In this document: in pieces, positions 40,159 through 50,238 of the stretch
How the letters are laid out: every line of letters starts with the position of its first letter
Position numbering within the stretch: the stretch's first letter is position 1
Source: Rhynchopus euleeides
Lineage: Eukaryota > Euglenozoa > Diplonemea > Diplonemida > Diplonemidae
DNA: 64,000 nucleotides
Reading direction: 5' to 3'
Assembly (NCBI GenBank): GCA_963210315.1
Contig: OY723286.1
Location: 868,001 to 932,000, forward strand
The notes under the pieces: model-generated
What the model saw: the letters and a program-made list of their open reading frames with translations, nothing else
What the model was told of the DNA's origin: nothing
Databases searched by the model: none
Program-made: the position numbers and the translations under genes

Positions 40159-40496
40159 GGTTCGTCTGTCGAAGATCCATCGGCAGAAACATTTCCGAGC
40201 CCGGGCTTTCCCTTTTGACCCCCCCCGCCAGATCAGGCGTTCATCAGACTTCCTTCCCAGTAAGTGGAAGGTCCCGCGCTATTTTCAACGCGCGGCCGAG
40301 GTATCACCTTCCGAGCTTCATTCGGTGGAGCCTCCGACCTTCAGTGTTCACGTGCCTTTCCCTATTTTAACAAAAGAAAGGAGCAGATCGCGCCCGTGTG
40401 GTGTGACTTAGTAAATGACTTGGATAGCGTATCAGTTCTCGTGCGTCGTCTTTCGTAGACGTTCTGTACGATGCGGATCCGCTAATCCAACATAGC
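40159..40496 (+). mobile_element. retroelement 3' fragment, copy 2, with 27-bp target duplication
   Basis: A 338-bp 5'-truncated copy. Its open frame ends with PRYFQRAAEVSP ... RSRSRPCGVT then a stop, matching the C-terminus PRSFQRVVATIAP ... RRRAKPCGVT of the retroelement at 50-55 kb. The stop is followed by a tail with GGATAGCG, a hairpin with TTCGT loop (40447-40461) and GATGCGGATCCGCTAATCCAA. It lies between exact 27-bp direct repeats (40132-40158 and 40497-40523) that start AAACGGTCG and end TTTTAGTGAA, as expected for target-primed insertion. The insertion landed directly downstream of copy 1. Confidence 0.8.
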
Positions 40497-40523
40497 AAAC
40501 GGTCGTCAGTGCATTTTAGTGAA

Positions 40524-42754
40524 TTTCCATATTCAGTTGAATTGGCTGAAAACTGACGAAGATTGACGAAGGATAACGACCAGCGAAGACCCCCAGTGTC
40601 GCAACAGCATATTCCCACAGTGCGAAAGCGGAAATCGTGTGCAAAGAAGAGTTCAGGGGTTTTTTGGGTCTGCTGCCAACTGTTTTTTTGCTGCACCCCC
40701 CCCCCCCCCCTCCGCCTCGCGAAAGCGGGGCGTTGCACACAAAAGGCGAGAGAGAAGGCTGCGAGACACCCTGTCGGCAGTGACGTGATGGGAGGGTGTG
40801 ACGGTGGGATAACCACGCACAGCCATCCCACCCCGATTCCCACATTGCCCCCCCCCCCCCCCACCCCACCCCCCACCAGTTTACACTGAAAAGGAATAAT
40901 GATACACAGTAAACGCACACCGAATGGGCTGTCCACACCCATGCCGCTATCCCGTCTCATCTTCACCTCCCTTCATGTTCTTGCAAAAGCAAGGCCCGCG
41001 CTCTGCGGACACGGCACTGCCAGTCAAGGCAGAGGGGGGGGGGGCGGGGGAGTGGGGCACCGGGCTTACACTGCACCGGCCGACGTTTTTGTTCCATTTT
41101 TTTAGTTAAAACGAGATTGTTCTCCCCCCCCCCCGTGATGGACCACGAGAGAGGCAGGGGGTGTGTAGGGCCGGCGGCACAGCTCACAACCTCTTCCATT
41201 GGGTGTGCAAATTTCCGGCATGCACCCTTCAAGCGCTGCATATGTCTCCCGACAAGGGGCTTTGTGTCAGGCGGAACTGCCTGGGAACCAAAAACCGGGC
41301 ACAAGGTGAGGCCTGGCCAGCCAGATATATATACACCTTCCCGCCATCTGTTGGTTCGCATTGCAGTGTAGGGCACACGAGACGCGTTGCTCTTGATGGT
41401 GTTGAACACCACGGCACCCATCCACAGCTGTTGGCCACACGTGTGTCTTCTTGTCGTGGTGGATAACACACACCGAGCAACTGCTCTTGAAAGCGGCACA
41501 TGCCCAACTGTACTGTTCAGGCCCATATTTGAACGGATGTGCCCCCAGTCATGAAGGCAGCTTGACAACAGGGCGACACACCCTGCCATGGGGCGGCTGA
41601 CCCACCGATAACAGCCCCCTTTGGTGTAGTGAAAAAAAAACATGACACCTCACTCCCCACCACCACCACCCCGCTGCACTGGCAAGCGAGCGGGGGGGCT
41701 GTGGTGAGCTGAGGGAGGGGGGTGGGGAGGGAGCGTTTGCGGGGGAAGCGCAGGGTTATTTTGAAGGACTGGGGTGTTCTGTTTTCCGGAGTGGTGCGGA
41801 GAGCTCCCTCCCCCATACCCGATCACGCCACAAAGAAGGGTTGCGTGCTGTGTGGGTTGATCGAACGATTCATGAACGATGTATTTTTGAACGATTTTTC
41901 TGGCCCCGCTCTGAGCAGCCCATATTCTTGAACAACGCGAACGACACGAGGCTTTGAAGGGTTCAACAAACAACCTTCTTTTGGCCGCTCTACCAACACT
42001 GCAGCAACAGTCCCTGTGAGAGGGGCTGCTTGTTCCGATTTTCTCCGAGGTGGGGGACACAAACGGCGTCGCGTGTGGTGTGTGGTATGGTGTGGCATGA
42101 GTCTAGGTATATATCGGTCGAAGAATTGGTGGGGTGAGCTGGAGAAAAAATAGAAGTGGATATTATTTTTTTTGCTGGAAAATCGTACTCCTGAGGGGGT
42201 GCCCCTTCGCTCAGAAAATGCGCAAGGTGAGAAAAGGTGGTAGCCTGCCTGCCTCACAGCTGCAACTGGCTGCAAAGTGTCACAGTTTAGCACACAGCGT
42301 GGCACACACCGAAGGTCCCCTTGCACTGTGAGCAGAGACAGCACCCTGCCCAGCAACCGCAAAAGAAAAAGGCAGATCCGGATTTGCGGATGATTTTTTT
42401 GTGTTACGGTTGTGAGCGCACACTCCTGTGTGCCAAAGGCTGCGGAAGTGGGTGTGAAGGTGCGATCCTCACAAAGCTTCAGTCGTACGATTTCCTTCGT
42501 TCCTTCTTGCCTGCCGGAAGAGAGCTGGTCTGTTTATGTGGAGTGGGGAGGGAGGGAGGGAGAACTGGAGAGAGAGAGAGAAAGAGGGGGGCGAGAGGTG
42601 CAGATTTCGTTGAGCCCTTTGACGCAATCCATGGTTGTGGCAGAACGTGTTGCAGCACGATCGACTGCCGCCAACACGCCGTCGCCATATTTCCAGTTCG
42701 TTCTTTGTTCTTGTGTTTGTGTGGAGTGGGGGGGGGGGGGGGGAGTGAGGGTAG
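40524..42754. other. spacer without a recognisable gene
   Basis: Long C runs at 40697-40710 and 40849-40862. Frames are short and low complexity. A GTGGAGTGGGG then G-run precedes the palindromic element. No gene is supported. Confidence 0.45.
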
Positions 42755-44113
42755 CACGGTGGGATCTTGTAAATTTTACATGTATAACTACAAGTATAAT
42801 ACATGTATAATACTTGCATGTCAACTATTATACATGTATAATACATGTATATGCCTGAAATATACATGTAAAATACATGTATATCAAGTAAAAATACAAG
42901 TATAATACTTGCATGTCAACTATTATACATGTATTTTTACTTGATATACATGTATTTTACATGTATATTTCAGGCATTTACATGTATTTTACATGTACCG
43001 TATACGTAAATATTATGGAACGTAAATATTATGGAACGGGCCCATTTTTGGCCGGTCCGTTCCATAATATTTACGTTCCAAAATATTTACAGGGCCAGTT
43101 GGGGACTCGGTGGTGAGGACGGCTTGCGTCAGGAATCGCGCGAAAAGTGCACGAGTAGGTCCCGTCAGGGACTCTGCATGCCGTCCGATCACCTGGTCCA
43201 AGTCCCCGAGTCGCAGAAAGCCCTGTAAATATTATGGAACGAAAAAAATCTGGAACGCCAACCCACCAGCGTTCCAAAATATTTACGTTCCATAATATTT
43301 ACGTTCCAAAATATTTACGTATACGGTATAATACTTGTCATGCAAGTATTATACATGTAAAATACTTGCATGACAAGTAAAATACTTGCATGCAAGTAAA
43401 ATACATGTATTTTACTTGCATGCAAGTATTTTACTTGTCATGCAAGTATTATACATGTATTTTACTTGTCATGCAAGTATTTTACATGTATAATACTTGC
43501 ATGACAAGTATTATACATGTAAAATACATGTAAATGCCTGAAATATACATGTAAAATACATGTATATCAAGTAAAAATACATGTATAATAGTTGACATGC
43601 AAGTATTATACTTGTATTTTTACTTGATATACATGTATTTTACATGTATATTTCAGGCATATACATGTATTATACATGTATAATAGTTGACATGCAAGTA
43701 TTATACATGTATAATACATGTACCGTATACGTAAATATTTTGGAACGTAAATATTATGGAACGTAAATATTATGGAACGTAAATATTTTGGAACGCTGGT
43801 GGGTTGGCGTTCCAGATTTTTTTCGTTCCATAATATTTACAGGGCTTTCTGCGACTCGGGGACTTGGACCAGGTGATCGGACGGCATACAGAGTCCCTGA
43901 CGGGACCTACTCGTGCACTTTTCGCGCGATTCCTGACGCAAGCCGTCCTCACCACCGAGTCCCCAACTGGCCCTGTAAATATTATGGAACGTAAATATTA
44001 TGGAACGGACCGGCCAAAAATGGGCCCGTTCCATAATATTTACGTTCCATAATATTTACGTATACGGTATATACTTGTAGTTATACATGTAAAATTTACA
44101 AGATCCCACCGTG
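42755..44113. mobile_element. 1.36-kb nested palindrome, element B (CACGGTGG family)
   Basis: The unit starts CACGGTGGGATCTTG and ends with its complement. The arms are near-perfect complements over the whole length. The outer arm layers are ACATGTAT/ACTTGCATG words. A deeper layer (about 43009-43320 and 43725-44060) is made of GTAAATATTATGGAACG units surrounding a 140-bp unique stretch (TTGGGGACTCGGTGGTGAGG ... CGAGTCGCAGAAAGCCCTG). That stretch is present once per arm with a single difference I could see. The centre (about 43330-43520) is again ACTTGCATG words. There is no protein-coding capacity. Flanks give no clean duplication, unlike elements A and C. Confidence 0.85.
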
Positions 44114-44121
44114 AGTGGGTA

Positions 44122-44405
44122 CACGGTGGACTCCCACCCCCTGGAGCGGGGGTCTGGGAGACCCCCGCTAGCGGGAGTCTGGACCCCCACTCGCGGGGGT
44201 CCAGACCCCCGCTAGCGGGAGTCTGCCCTGCTATTTTTGGTTCCCAGACGACCCCCGCGAGCGGGGGTCCATACCCCCGCTCGCGGGGGTCTAGACTCCC
44301 ACTCGCGGGGGTCCCGACCCCCGCGAGCGGGGGTCGGACCTCGCCAGACCCCCGCTATTCCGATATCCCAAAAAGGTGCACCCTGACGTGTAGGAGTCCA
44401 CCGTG
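44122..44405. mobile_element. palindromic element C (CACGGTGG family)
   Basis: A 284-bp unit with 13-bp inverted ends CACGGTGGACTCC, flanked by TA on both sides (44120-44121, 44406-44407). The interior is a series of GCGGGGGTC / GACCCCCGC words. It lies only 8 bp from element B and shares the same terminal eight bases. Confidence 0.8.
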
Positions 44406-44407
44406 TA

Positions 44408-45649
44408 GGATGCTGAAGGGGGAGCATGGATGAGGCAGAAGGGGTAATGAGACTTGGGCAGATCAAAACACCACCCCCGGCCAACTGGCCCAGAGGCGGC
44501 ACAGGACCTGGGACAGAAGAAACACCCCTGCAATGGCACCATTGGCCGACAAGGGGCCCTCTATCCGCGACAGGTGATTTCGACAAAAAGACTGTAAACC
44601 AGTCTCCGGGATTGGGTTTGCGCGTTCTTTCTGATCCGCGTCTTGAAGTCTTTATTCAACTTGACATGACACAAAAACTTGCGCTGCTATTTTTGTGTTG
44701 CGTGTGTAAAGAGTCCGGGTTTTGTTTGTGCGCACGAGCGGCAGTGTGTTGTGGCCCCTGTGAAGGGCGTTGCTGTGATAAAGTGGTTTTGTGTTGCTCT
44801 CTCAAAACACACTGCGCGCGGGTACGCTCCCACTGACTCTTTCGCTGTGACAAGCAAGCTTGTTTGGGCAATAATTCTGCCTTGTCGGGGGGGAACATCA
44901 AAAAAAAATGGCACACAAAAAAATTTGGGAACGGAAGATATCATCACACATCAAAAAAAGAGAATCAAATCCTCACACACCAGCGCCCCCCCCCCCCCCT
45001 CCCGTGAGACACCGCACTTCTGGCGGGAGGGAACACGGGGACAAAGGGAAAGGGGGGAAGAGAGAGAGAAGGGTAATAGAGAACGCGAGAGAGGGCGCAA
45101 CACACGTTGCCTTAATATGGTTGGTTCTATTGTTATTTGAAGGGGGGGAAGAGTGAGGGGCACAGTGGTGATGGTGGTGGTAGTGGTGTACTGCGAGCGT
45201 ATTTTCTTATGGTTATTCTTCACTACACCCACCACCACCACCACCGCCGCCGCCGCCGCCACCCCGACTCTTTGCGGCGTGGGCTTGGCAGGGGAGGGGA
45301 GGGGGGGGGGGGAGAGATGGTGAGAACGTGCCGTTTGATTTGTCTGGCACTTTGCATTGACCGGAGCTTCAGGGGAAGCAGCGACGCCCAGCAGCGGGGG
45401 GGGGGGGCACGCCAATCAAGCATCTGAGAGAGGGGAAAGAGCGAGAAAGGGAAAAGGGAACCTCTAGGGAGACCCGCGGTGCCTTTTCTTTCGGGTTGTT
45501 ACTTTTTGGCGGTGCCACAAACAAATCACACAGCAAGGTTGATCTGCCCCCCCCCCACCCCACCACCACCACCACTGCCTTCACTCGGTATCCCCCCCAG
45601 CACTCACACAAACGGTGTATCATCTTTTTTGCAGTATTTTTTTCTCCCC
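44408..45649. other. spacer without a recognisable gene
   Basis: Contains a (CAC)n-(CGC)n microsatellite at about 45227-45262, GAGA-rich stretches near 45060-45095 and G runs near 45301-45313. No supported gene. Confidence 0.45.
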
Positions 45650-45853
45650 CAACAAGGTACTTGTCAGGCGGAAATGCAGCGACAGGGGAAGTGCTAGGTG
45701 CTTGCCGTCACACACAGTCTTATGCGCCTGCCAATCACACACTTCCGCGGGCAAAATTTTCTGTGTGTTTTTGTCGTGCGATCAACGAAAATCCTTTTCT
45801 CGATTACCTTTTCGTATTTCTTCACGAATGATCCTACACGACTCCAGCTATAG
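45650..45853 (-). repeat. dispersed ~204-bp repeat, copy 2
   Basis: Reverse complement of the unit at 3335-3538, including the GGCGCATAAGACTGTGTGTG and GCTGCATTTCCGCCTGAC blocks. It lies just 3' of the CCCH gene, so it may be in that gene's 3' untranslated region. Confidence 0.7.
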
Positions 45854-45886
45854 TTCACCTCCCTCTTGACTCTTCCACAGCTCCGC

Positions 45887-47449
45887 TCAATACGTCATAA
45901 TCGACTCCATCATCATCGACGGCGACAGCGCGCCGGGAATCGGCTCGCACATGCTGAGCGGGGAAGGGGCAAGCGGGGGCGTCGGATGCATCATCGGGGT
46001 GCCTCCCATGACAGACCCGGATAGAGGGGCTGTCACCGCCACCGTGTGCAGCTCCTTCTCCCCGTGGGCAAAGGCGCACCACCCGTGGCGGCGGAAGAAG
46101 GGGCAGATGCCCTGCTCCGACTGCATGAAGTATTTGCAGAGCTTTGTCTTCAGTTTCGCCTTGTCAATCTGCGACTCGAATGCCTTTTCATCCTCGCCAC
46201 CGCCGACAGGGGGCAGCATGCCGTCCTCCATCCCCACATGGCTCATGTCGTGCTGCGGCGTGAGGAGCATCGAATGCGAATCGACATAACCCGGAGACGA
46301 CAGCGAGGCGGGGGAGAGGGGGGTCAGCCCGCTGCTCGACATGGGCGTCACCCCGCCCCGCGGCTGCCACTGCTGCTGCGTCCGGAGCTGGAAGTTCTCG
46401 CTCTTCAGCTTGTTGTTCTCCGTCCGCAGGGCACGGATCTGCGACAGGAGAAGGTCGTTGTGGGGGAGCTCCGCGACAAACCGCTCCTCCAGGAGCCTTA
46501 CACTCATGGACCAGCTCCCATACAGCGCGCTGTACATCTCATCCAGGCGTGTCAGCACCCCCGCAACCACTGGGTCAGAGGAGGCAATCGCCTCCAGCTG
46601 GCTGGACTGCTCCAGCCTGGGAGCCCCCTCCAGCGACATCGCCTCCAGGCGCGGCAGCACGTCGAGAGGCACTCCCTCAACAGGGGCGGCAGCGCTTGGG
46701 GTGTCGTTCGACGCCCACTGCCCCCAGCTCGGCGCAGTCGGGCGGAGCTGCGACTTGGGGCTGGCGCTCTTCACCCCGTGCCCCGGGGAGGGCGGCGGGA
46801 GGGGGGGCGTCTGCATGGCTGACGGGATCTGGCTCTTCAGCGCCTTGGGCTGCTTCTGCTGCTGCTGCTGCTGCTTCTGCAGCTGCAGCTCCGGCGGCGG
46901 CGTCACAACCGCACCACCCCCCGCCCTCAAAGGAGGGTGCGGCGGCAGCGCCGACGACGGGGCGTTGCTCCCCTCCCCACCGCTGCCCCCGGCGGCGCCG
47001 CCGCCACCACCCCCTTCCGCAGCGGACATCCCTAGGAGGCCCAGGATGAAGTTGTCGGGCTCAGGGGAGGCCCCGTTGCTGGGCGGCGGGCTGGGTTTGG
47101 ACAGCGGGGGCATCGCCTCCTCCTGGTGGTCCTGGTGGTGGGCGAGGGGTGGCATGCTTGCCTGGGGGTGGTGGTGGTGGTGGTGGTGGGGGGCCTCGAC
47201 AGGCAGAGGGGGTGACGGCTTGCAGGGCGCGTCGGTGCCGCTGCTCGCGCTGCTGCTGTGGATGATATCATCGGAGGAGGGGTCACTCCCGTTGAGCAGC
47301 GCGTCAGCCGGACGTACCCCCGGGGTGCCTGTGCACATCGCGACGGGGCTCTTGACTGCCTTAGGCGAAGGCACGTCGTGCAGATCCGCAACGTCCTGGT
47401 CATACTGCCCTGAGGAGCTCAGGACCTCCTCAAGCCATTTGAACTCCAT
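45887..47449 (-). CDS. CCCH zinc-finger RNA-binding protein
   Basis: A 520-residue frame with one CCCH finger near the C-terminus: KTKLCKYFMQSEQGICPFF then RRHGWCAFAHGEKEL (residues about 436-461, C-x10-C-x8-C-x3-H). The KTKLCKYF and CAFAHGEKEL flanks are those of kinetoplastid-type ZC3H proteins, which bind mRNA and control stability or translation. Before the finger, residues about 290-370 form a likely helical or coiled segment (RLLEERFVAELPHN, then RALRTENNKLKSENFQLRTQ). The N-terminal half is Pro/Ser/His/Gln-rich and disordered. The spacing of the first two Cys is longer than the usual eight. If transcription here is polycistronic, post-transcriptional regulators like this would matter, but its targets are unknown. 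Confidence 0.8.
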   Translation of the reverse strand: MEFKWLEEVLSSSGQYDQDVADLHDVPSPKAVKSPVAMCTGTPGVRPADALLNGSDPSSDDIIHSSSASSGTDAPCKPSPPLPVEAPHHHHHHHPQASMPPLAHHQDHQEEAMPPLSKPSPPPSNGASPEPDNFILGLLGMSAAEGGGGGGAAGGSGGEGSNAPSSALPPHPPLRAGGGAVVTPPPELQLQKQQQQQQKQPKALKSQIPSAMQTPPLPPPSPGHGVKSASPKSQLRPTAPSWGQWASNDTPSAAAPVEGVPLDVLPRLEAMSLEGAPRLEQSSQLEAIASSDPVVAGVLTRLDEMYSALYGSWSMSVRLLEERFVAELPHNDLLLSQIRALRTENNKLKSENFQLRTQQQWQPRGGVTPMSSSGLTPLSPASLSSPGYVDSHSMLLTPQHDMSHVGMEDGMLPPVGGGEDEKAFESQIDKAKLKTKLCKYFMQSEQGICPFFRRHGWCAFAHGEKELHTVAVTAPLSGSVMGGTPMMHPTPPLAPSPLSMCEPIPGALSPSMMMESIMTY

Positions 47450-48651
47450 CGAAGTGGAAGACCCTCTTATGACGTCTCCTTGTATCCCACACCGAAACCC
47501 TCTGCCTGAGGTTCTCAGCTGTGTCAGGTTGCTTGGGAGAGACTGAAGTGTTTTCCGCCCCTCACCCTTCGCGGTGGCCGGTGGTGGCCGAGAAAAATCT
47601 GGGCGCTGCGCTCGGGCCGGTTGTCGGAGGGTGAAGGGGGTCGAGGGAATGTGGGGTGTACCAAAAGCAAAAAAAATCAGACACCCCCTCGTAGAGACGG
47701 GTCGTTTTTTTTCGCTTGGTGTGTTGCCTGGTTGGGGCGTGTGTGTGTGGGTGTGGGGGGGAGTTGGGCAAAAGGTAGGAGGGGGTGGCAGGAGGCAGAG
47801 CTGGTGCGTGCTGCTTGTGTGGGGGGTGTAATGAGGATGATGGGGGGAGGGAAGAGGGAAGAGGGGAAGGGGATGGGGGGGGGGGGGGGGGAGACAGCTT
47901 CACGGCAACTTGCCTCCACACAACACGAACCCCCCTCCCCTCATGCTGCCCCCTACGCTGAGATTTGAACGCAGCTGAGCGCACCACCCCCCCCTCCCCC
48001 TCCACCCCCTCATCCCGTCCACAATTCTTAAGGAGAAAATCTATTTCGGGAGAGGTTTGGAGAACACCTCCTGCCCCACCCCCACTCACCCTCTCGCAAC
48101 ACTGAATACACAACCACCGCTACCACCACCACCCCCTTGTGAATCCCGCAGGGACAGGGAGAGCTGTGTGTGGGATTTAACCCTTCTGGCCCATCTCGTT
48201 CGCATGTGTTCTTCTCGACTCTTCGACCCGAGGGCAAGGGTCCAAGGCGTGCAGGCCACAGCCCTCATACCCCCCCTCCCCTCGAACAGGGCTGACGTGC
48301 CGCGTGGCAACGCAAGGCATAGCCTGCCTTGTCGAAACGAAGGCGCGGGGGAAGGGCAGGGGGGGGGGGGTGGCGGGGGGTGGGGCCGCCACCACCATGT
48401 TGTGGCGCTTGCCCCCGCAACCTCATCACCCCAGCAGGGCATCGGATCGGTGGAGTGAGAATACTATTTTCCGCCCACAAAAGCAGTGGGCGCCAGAATA
48501 ATGCAAGGAAGCGAATCGGTATCCCCCTCACACGTGTCCAGACCCCTGGCGGCCCCAGGAAGAGCAGAGGAGCGAAGGGTGCGTGTGGGGGGAAGGGGCC
48601 CTCAGTGCCACACGCAAAAAAAAGACACAGAGGAGGCCCCGCCTGCCCTGC
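47450..48651. other. spacer: CCCH leader and phosphatase 3' flank
   Basis: Between the CCCH start and the last exon of the phosphatase. It holds a long G run near 47876-47891 and C-rich stretches. No separate gene is supported. Confidence 0.45.
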
Positions 48652-48741
48652 CTAGTTGACAAATTTTGCAGGCGCGTTCGCAGGCACCTTCACAAGGTCA
48701 ATGTCGAAGAGTTCGATGAACTGCTCGTTGTCCAGGCGTCC
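48652..48741 (-). CDS. Oca1-like phosphatase, exon 2 (C-terminal)
   Basis: On the minus strand a pyrimidine-rich tract, CACCCCCTCCTTGACAG, is followed by an open 29-codon stretch starting GRLDNEQFIELFDIDLVKVP and ending KFVN with TAG. The text is exactly what should follow the EYRRYAGNR end of exon 1 at 56811 in plant and fungal atypical dual-specificity phosphatases, where an E/Q-F-I-E-x-F-D block closes the domain. Splicing is phase 0 (AGG then GGA). The small size and lack of an ATG explain why it is not visible as a free-standing frame. The two exons are separated by 8.07 kb. Confidence 0.8.
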   Translation of the reverse strand, partial: GRLDNEQFIELFDIDLVKVPANAPAKFVN

Positions 48742-50238
48742 CTGTCAAGGAGGGGGTGGTGTGATGTGCAACAACGAGAGAGTGTCGCTCGCTCTTCCAA
48801 GAGCAAGCAATATCCGGCATCATCCGGCGGGCGTCGAAGGTGCTCCGACACGACGATTCGCAGGGATCTCTCCGATCGCGGCAGATTAACCCCCCCCCCC
48901 CCCAGGGGACCAGATGTACTTGAAAAATTTGTAAACCCTGTGCCTGGAATTTTGACCGAGTTAGATAAAATTTTCAGTGCAATCCTTCAGCACCTCCCCC
49001 CTAGATTTTTAGGTTTTCTTGACCCAATGGTCGAAATCTGCGACATAGTGGAAATCCCGGGGACATGTCGAATTCGAAAATTTTGGGTTAAAAAACCCCA
49101 GGGGGGACCCTTTGGTTTCACCCCCTGTTGGGGGGCCTGGTGGGCGTTCAGGTGAGCTGCGACCCTTGGTTCTGACAGAGTGCGGCAATGGTAATCAACC
49201 GTCGTGAACGTACTTTCGTGCCGGCATGGCTATTCATGGGCACCGTGGCATGTCGCCGCATCCGTTCCGATCACAAATGCCAGAGGCAAATCAGGAGTCC
49301 TGGTCCAGTGCAGGCACCTGCGCTGCAGATACCCAAGGGACTGTTGTGCACAAAAATGCACACACAAGGACATCAACTGACCGAGGCAATGCAGCTCGCA
49401 GCCTATCGATTCGATTCGGGGCACAAGCCTCACGAGCTGGTCACGCGATACCACGTTACTCTGCGTGGCGTATTCCGTGCAGCCGAAATGGCTTGGGCAG
49501 CAGTGCACAGGGGACCTTCTGCTGCACTGCGACAGGACAACCCAAGCACGTGCCGCGTACATCCGGAGGTGAAGTTGGATGAGGAAGATCAGTGGCTTCT
49601 GGGAGGAAGAGGGCGACCGCATCCACGTCGCGGATAACACACTCAGCACACGAGCGGGCGTTGCAAGAAATCCCCCATGTGTAAACAGGGGAAATCGGGC
49701 TTTTAGGGGATCCTGGTCAGGAATAAAAATTTACACACATATTTTTCGACTTCCTGAGGCCAAAAACCGGTGTTCCTGGACCCAGATGTGACATCTGGAT
49801 GACATAATAAAAATCCAGAGTGCCTTAGAGGCGCGCGGGACATTTTTTTGGGGTTCGTGACTGGGGACCCCCTATTTTGGGGGATTTCCCGTAGGTGGAA
49901 AATGTCGATTTTCCAATTTTAAATCACTCTGGGGGCACCTGCGGGGCCATATTTTGCATTTTCAGACAGGGGACATATACCCTACAAACCCGATTTTCGG
50001 GTTTTTTGACCATTTTATGCCTTGTGCGAAAACGTGATATTTTTTGGACAAAATTCCAGGCACAGGGTTGTAATAAAAATTTTTCCGACCCCAAACAAGG
50101 GTTATTGGCACCTAAAATGGGTGTACCCGCCTCAAAAATATGTCTGGGGACCCAATGAAACCGGTTTTTCACACTTAGTCGCCCATTTTCGGCCCGAATT
50201 TTTGAAAAATCGGTGAACTGACGGCGAAGGTGTCGGAG

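Noticed and set aside
41650..42060. Minus-strand frames near 41.6-42.4 kb
   Set aside because: Two overlapping frames look equally plausible and neither has a domain or a proper leader; likely chance.
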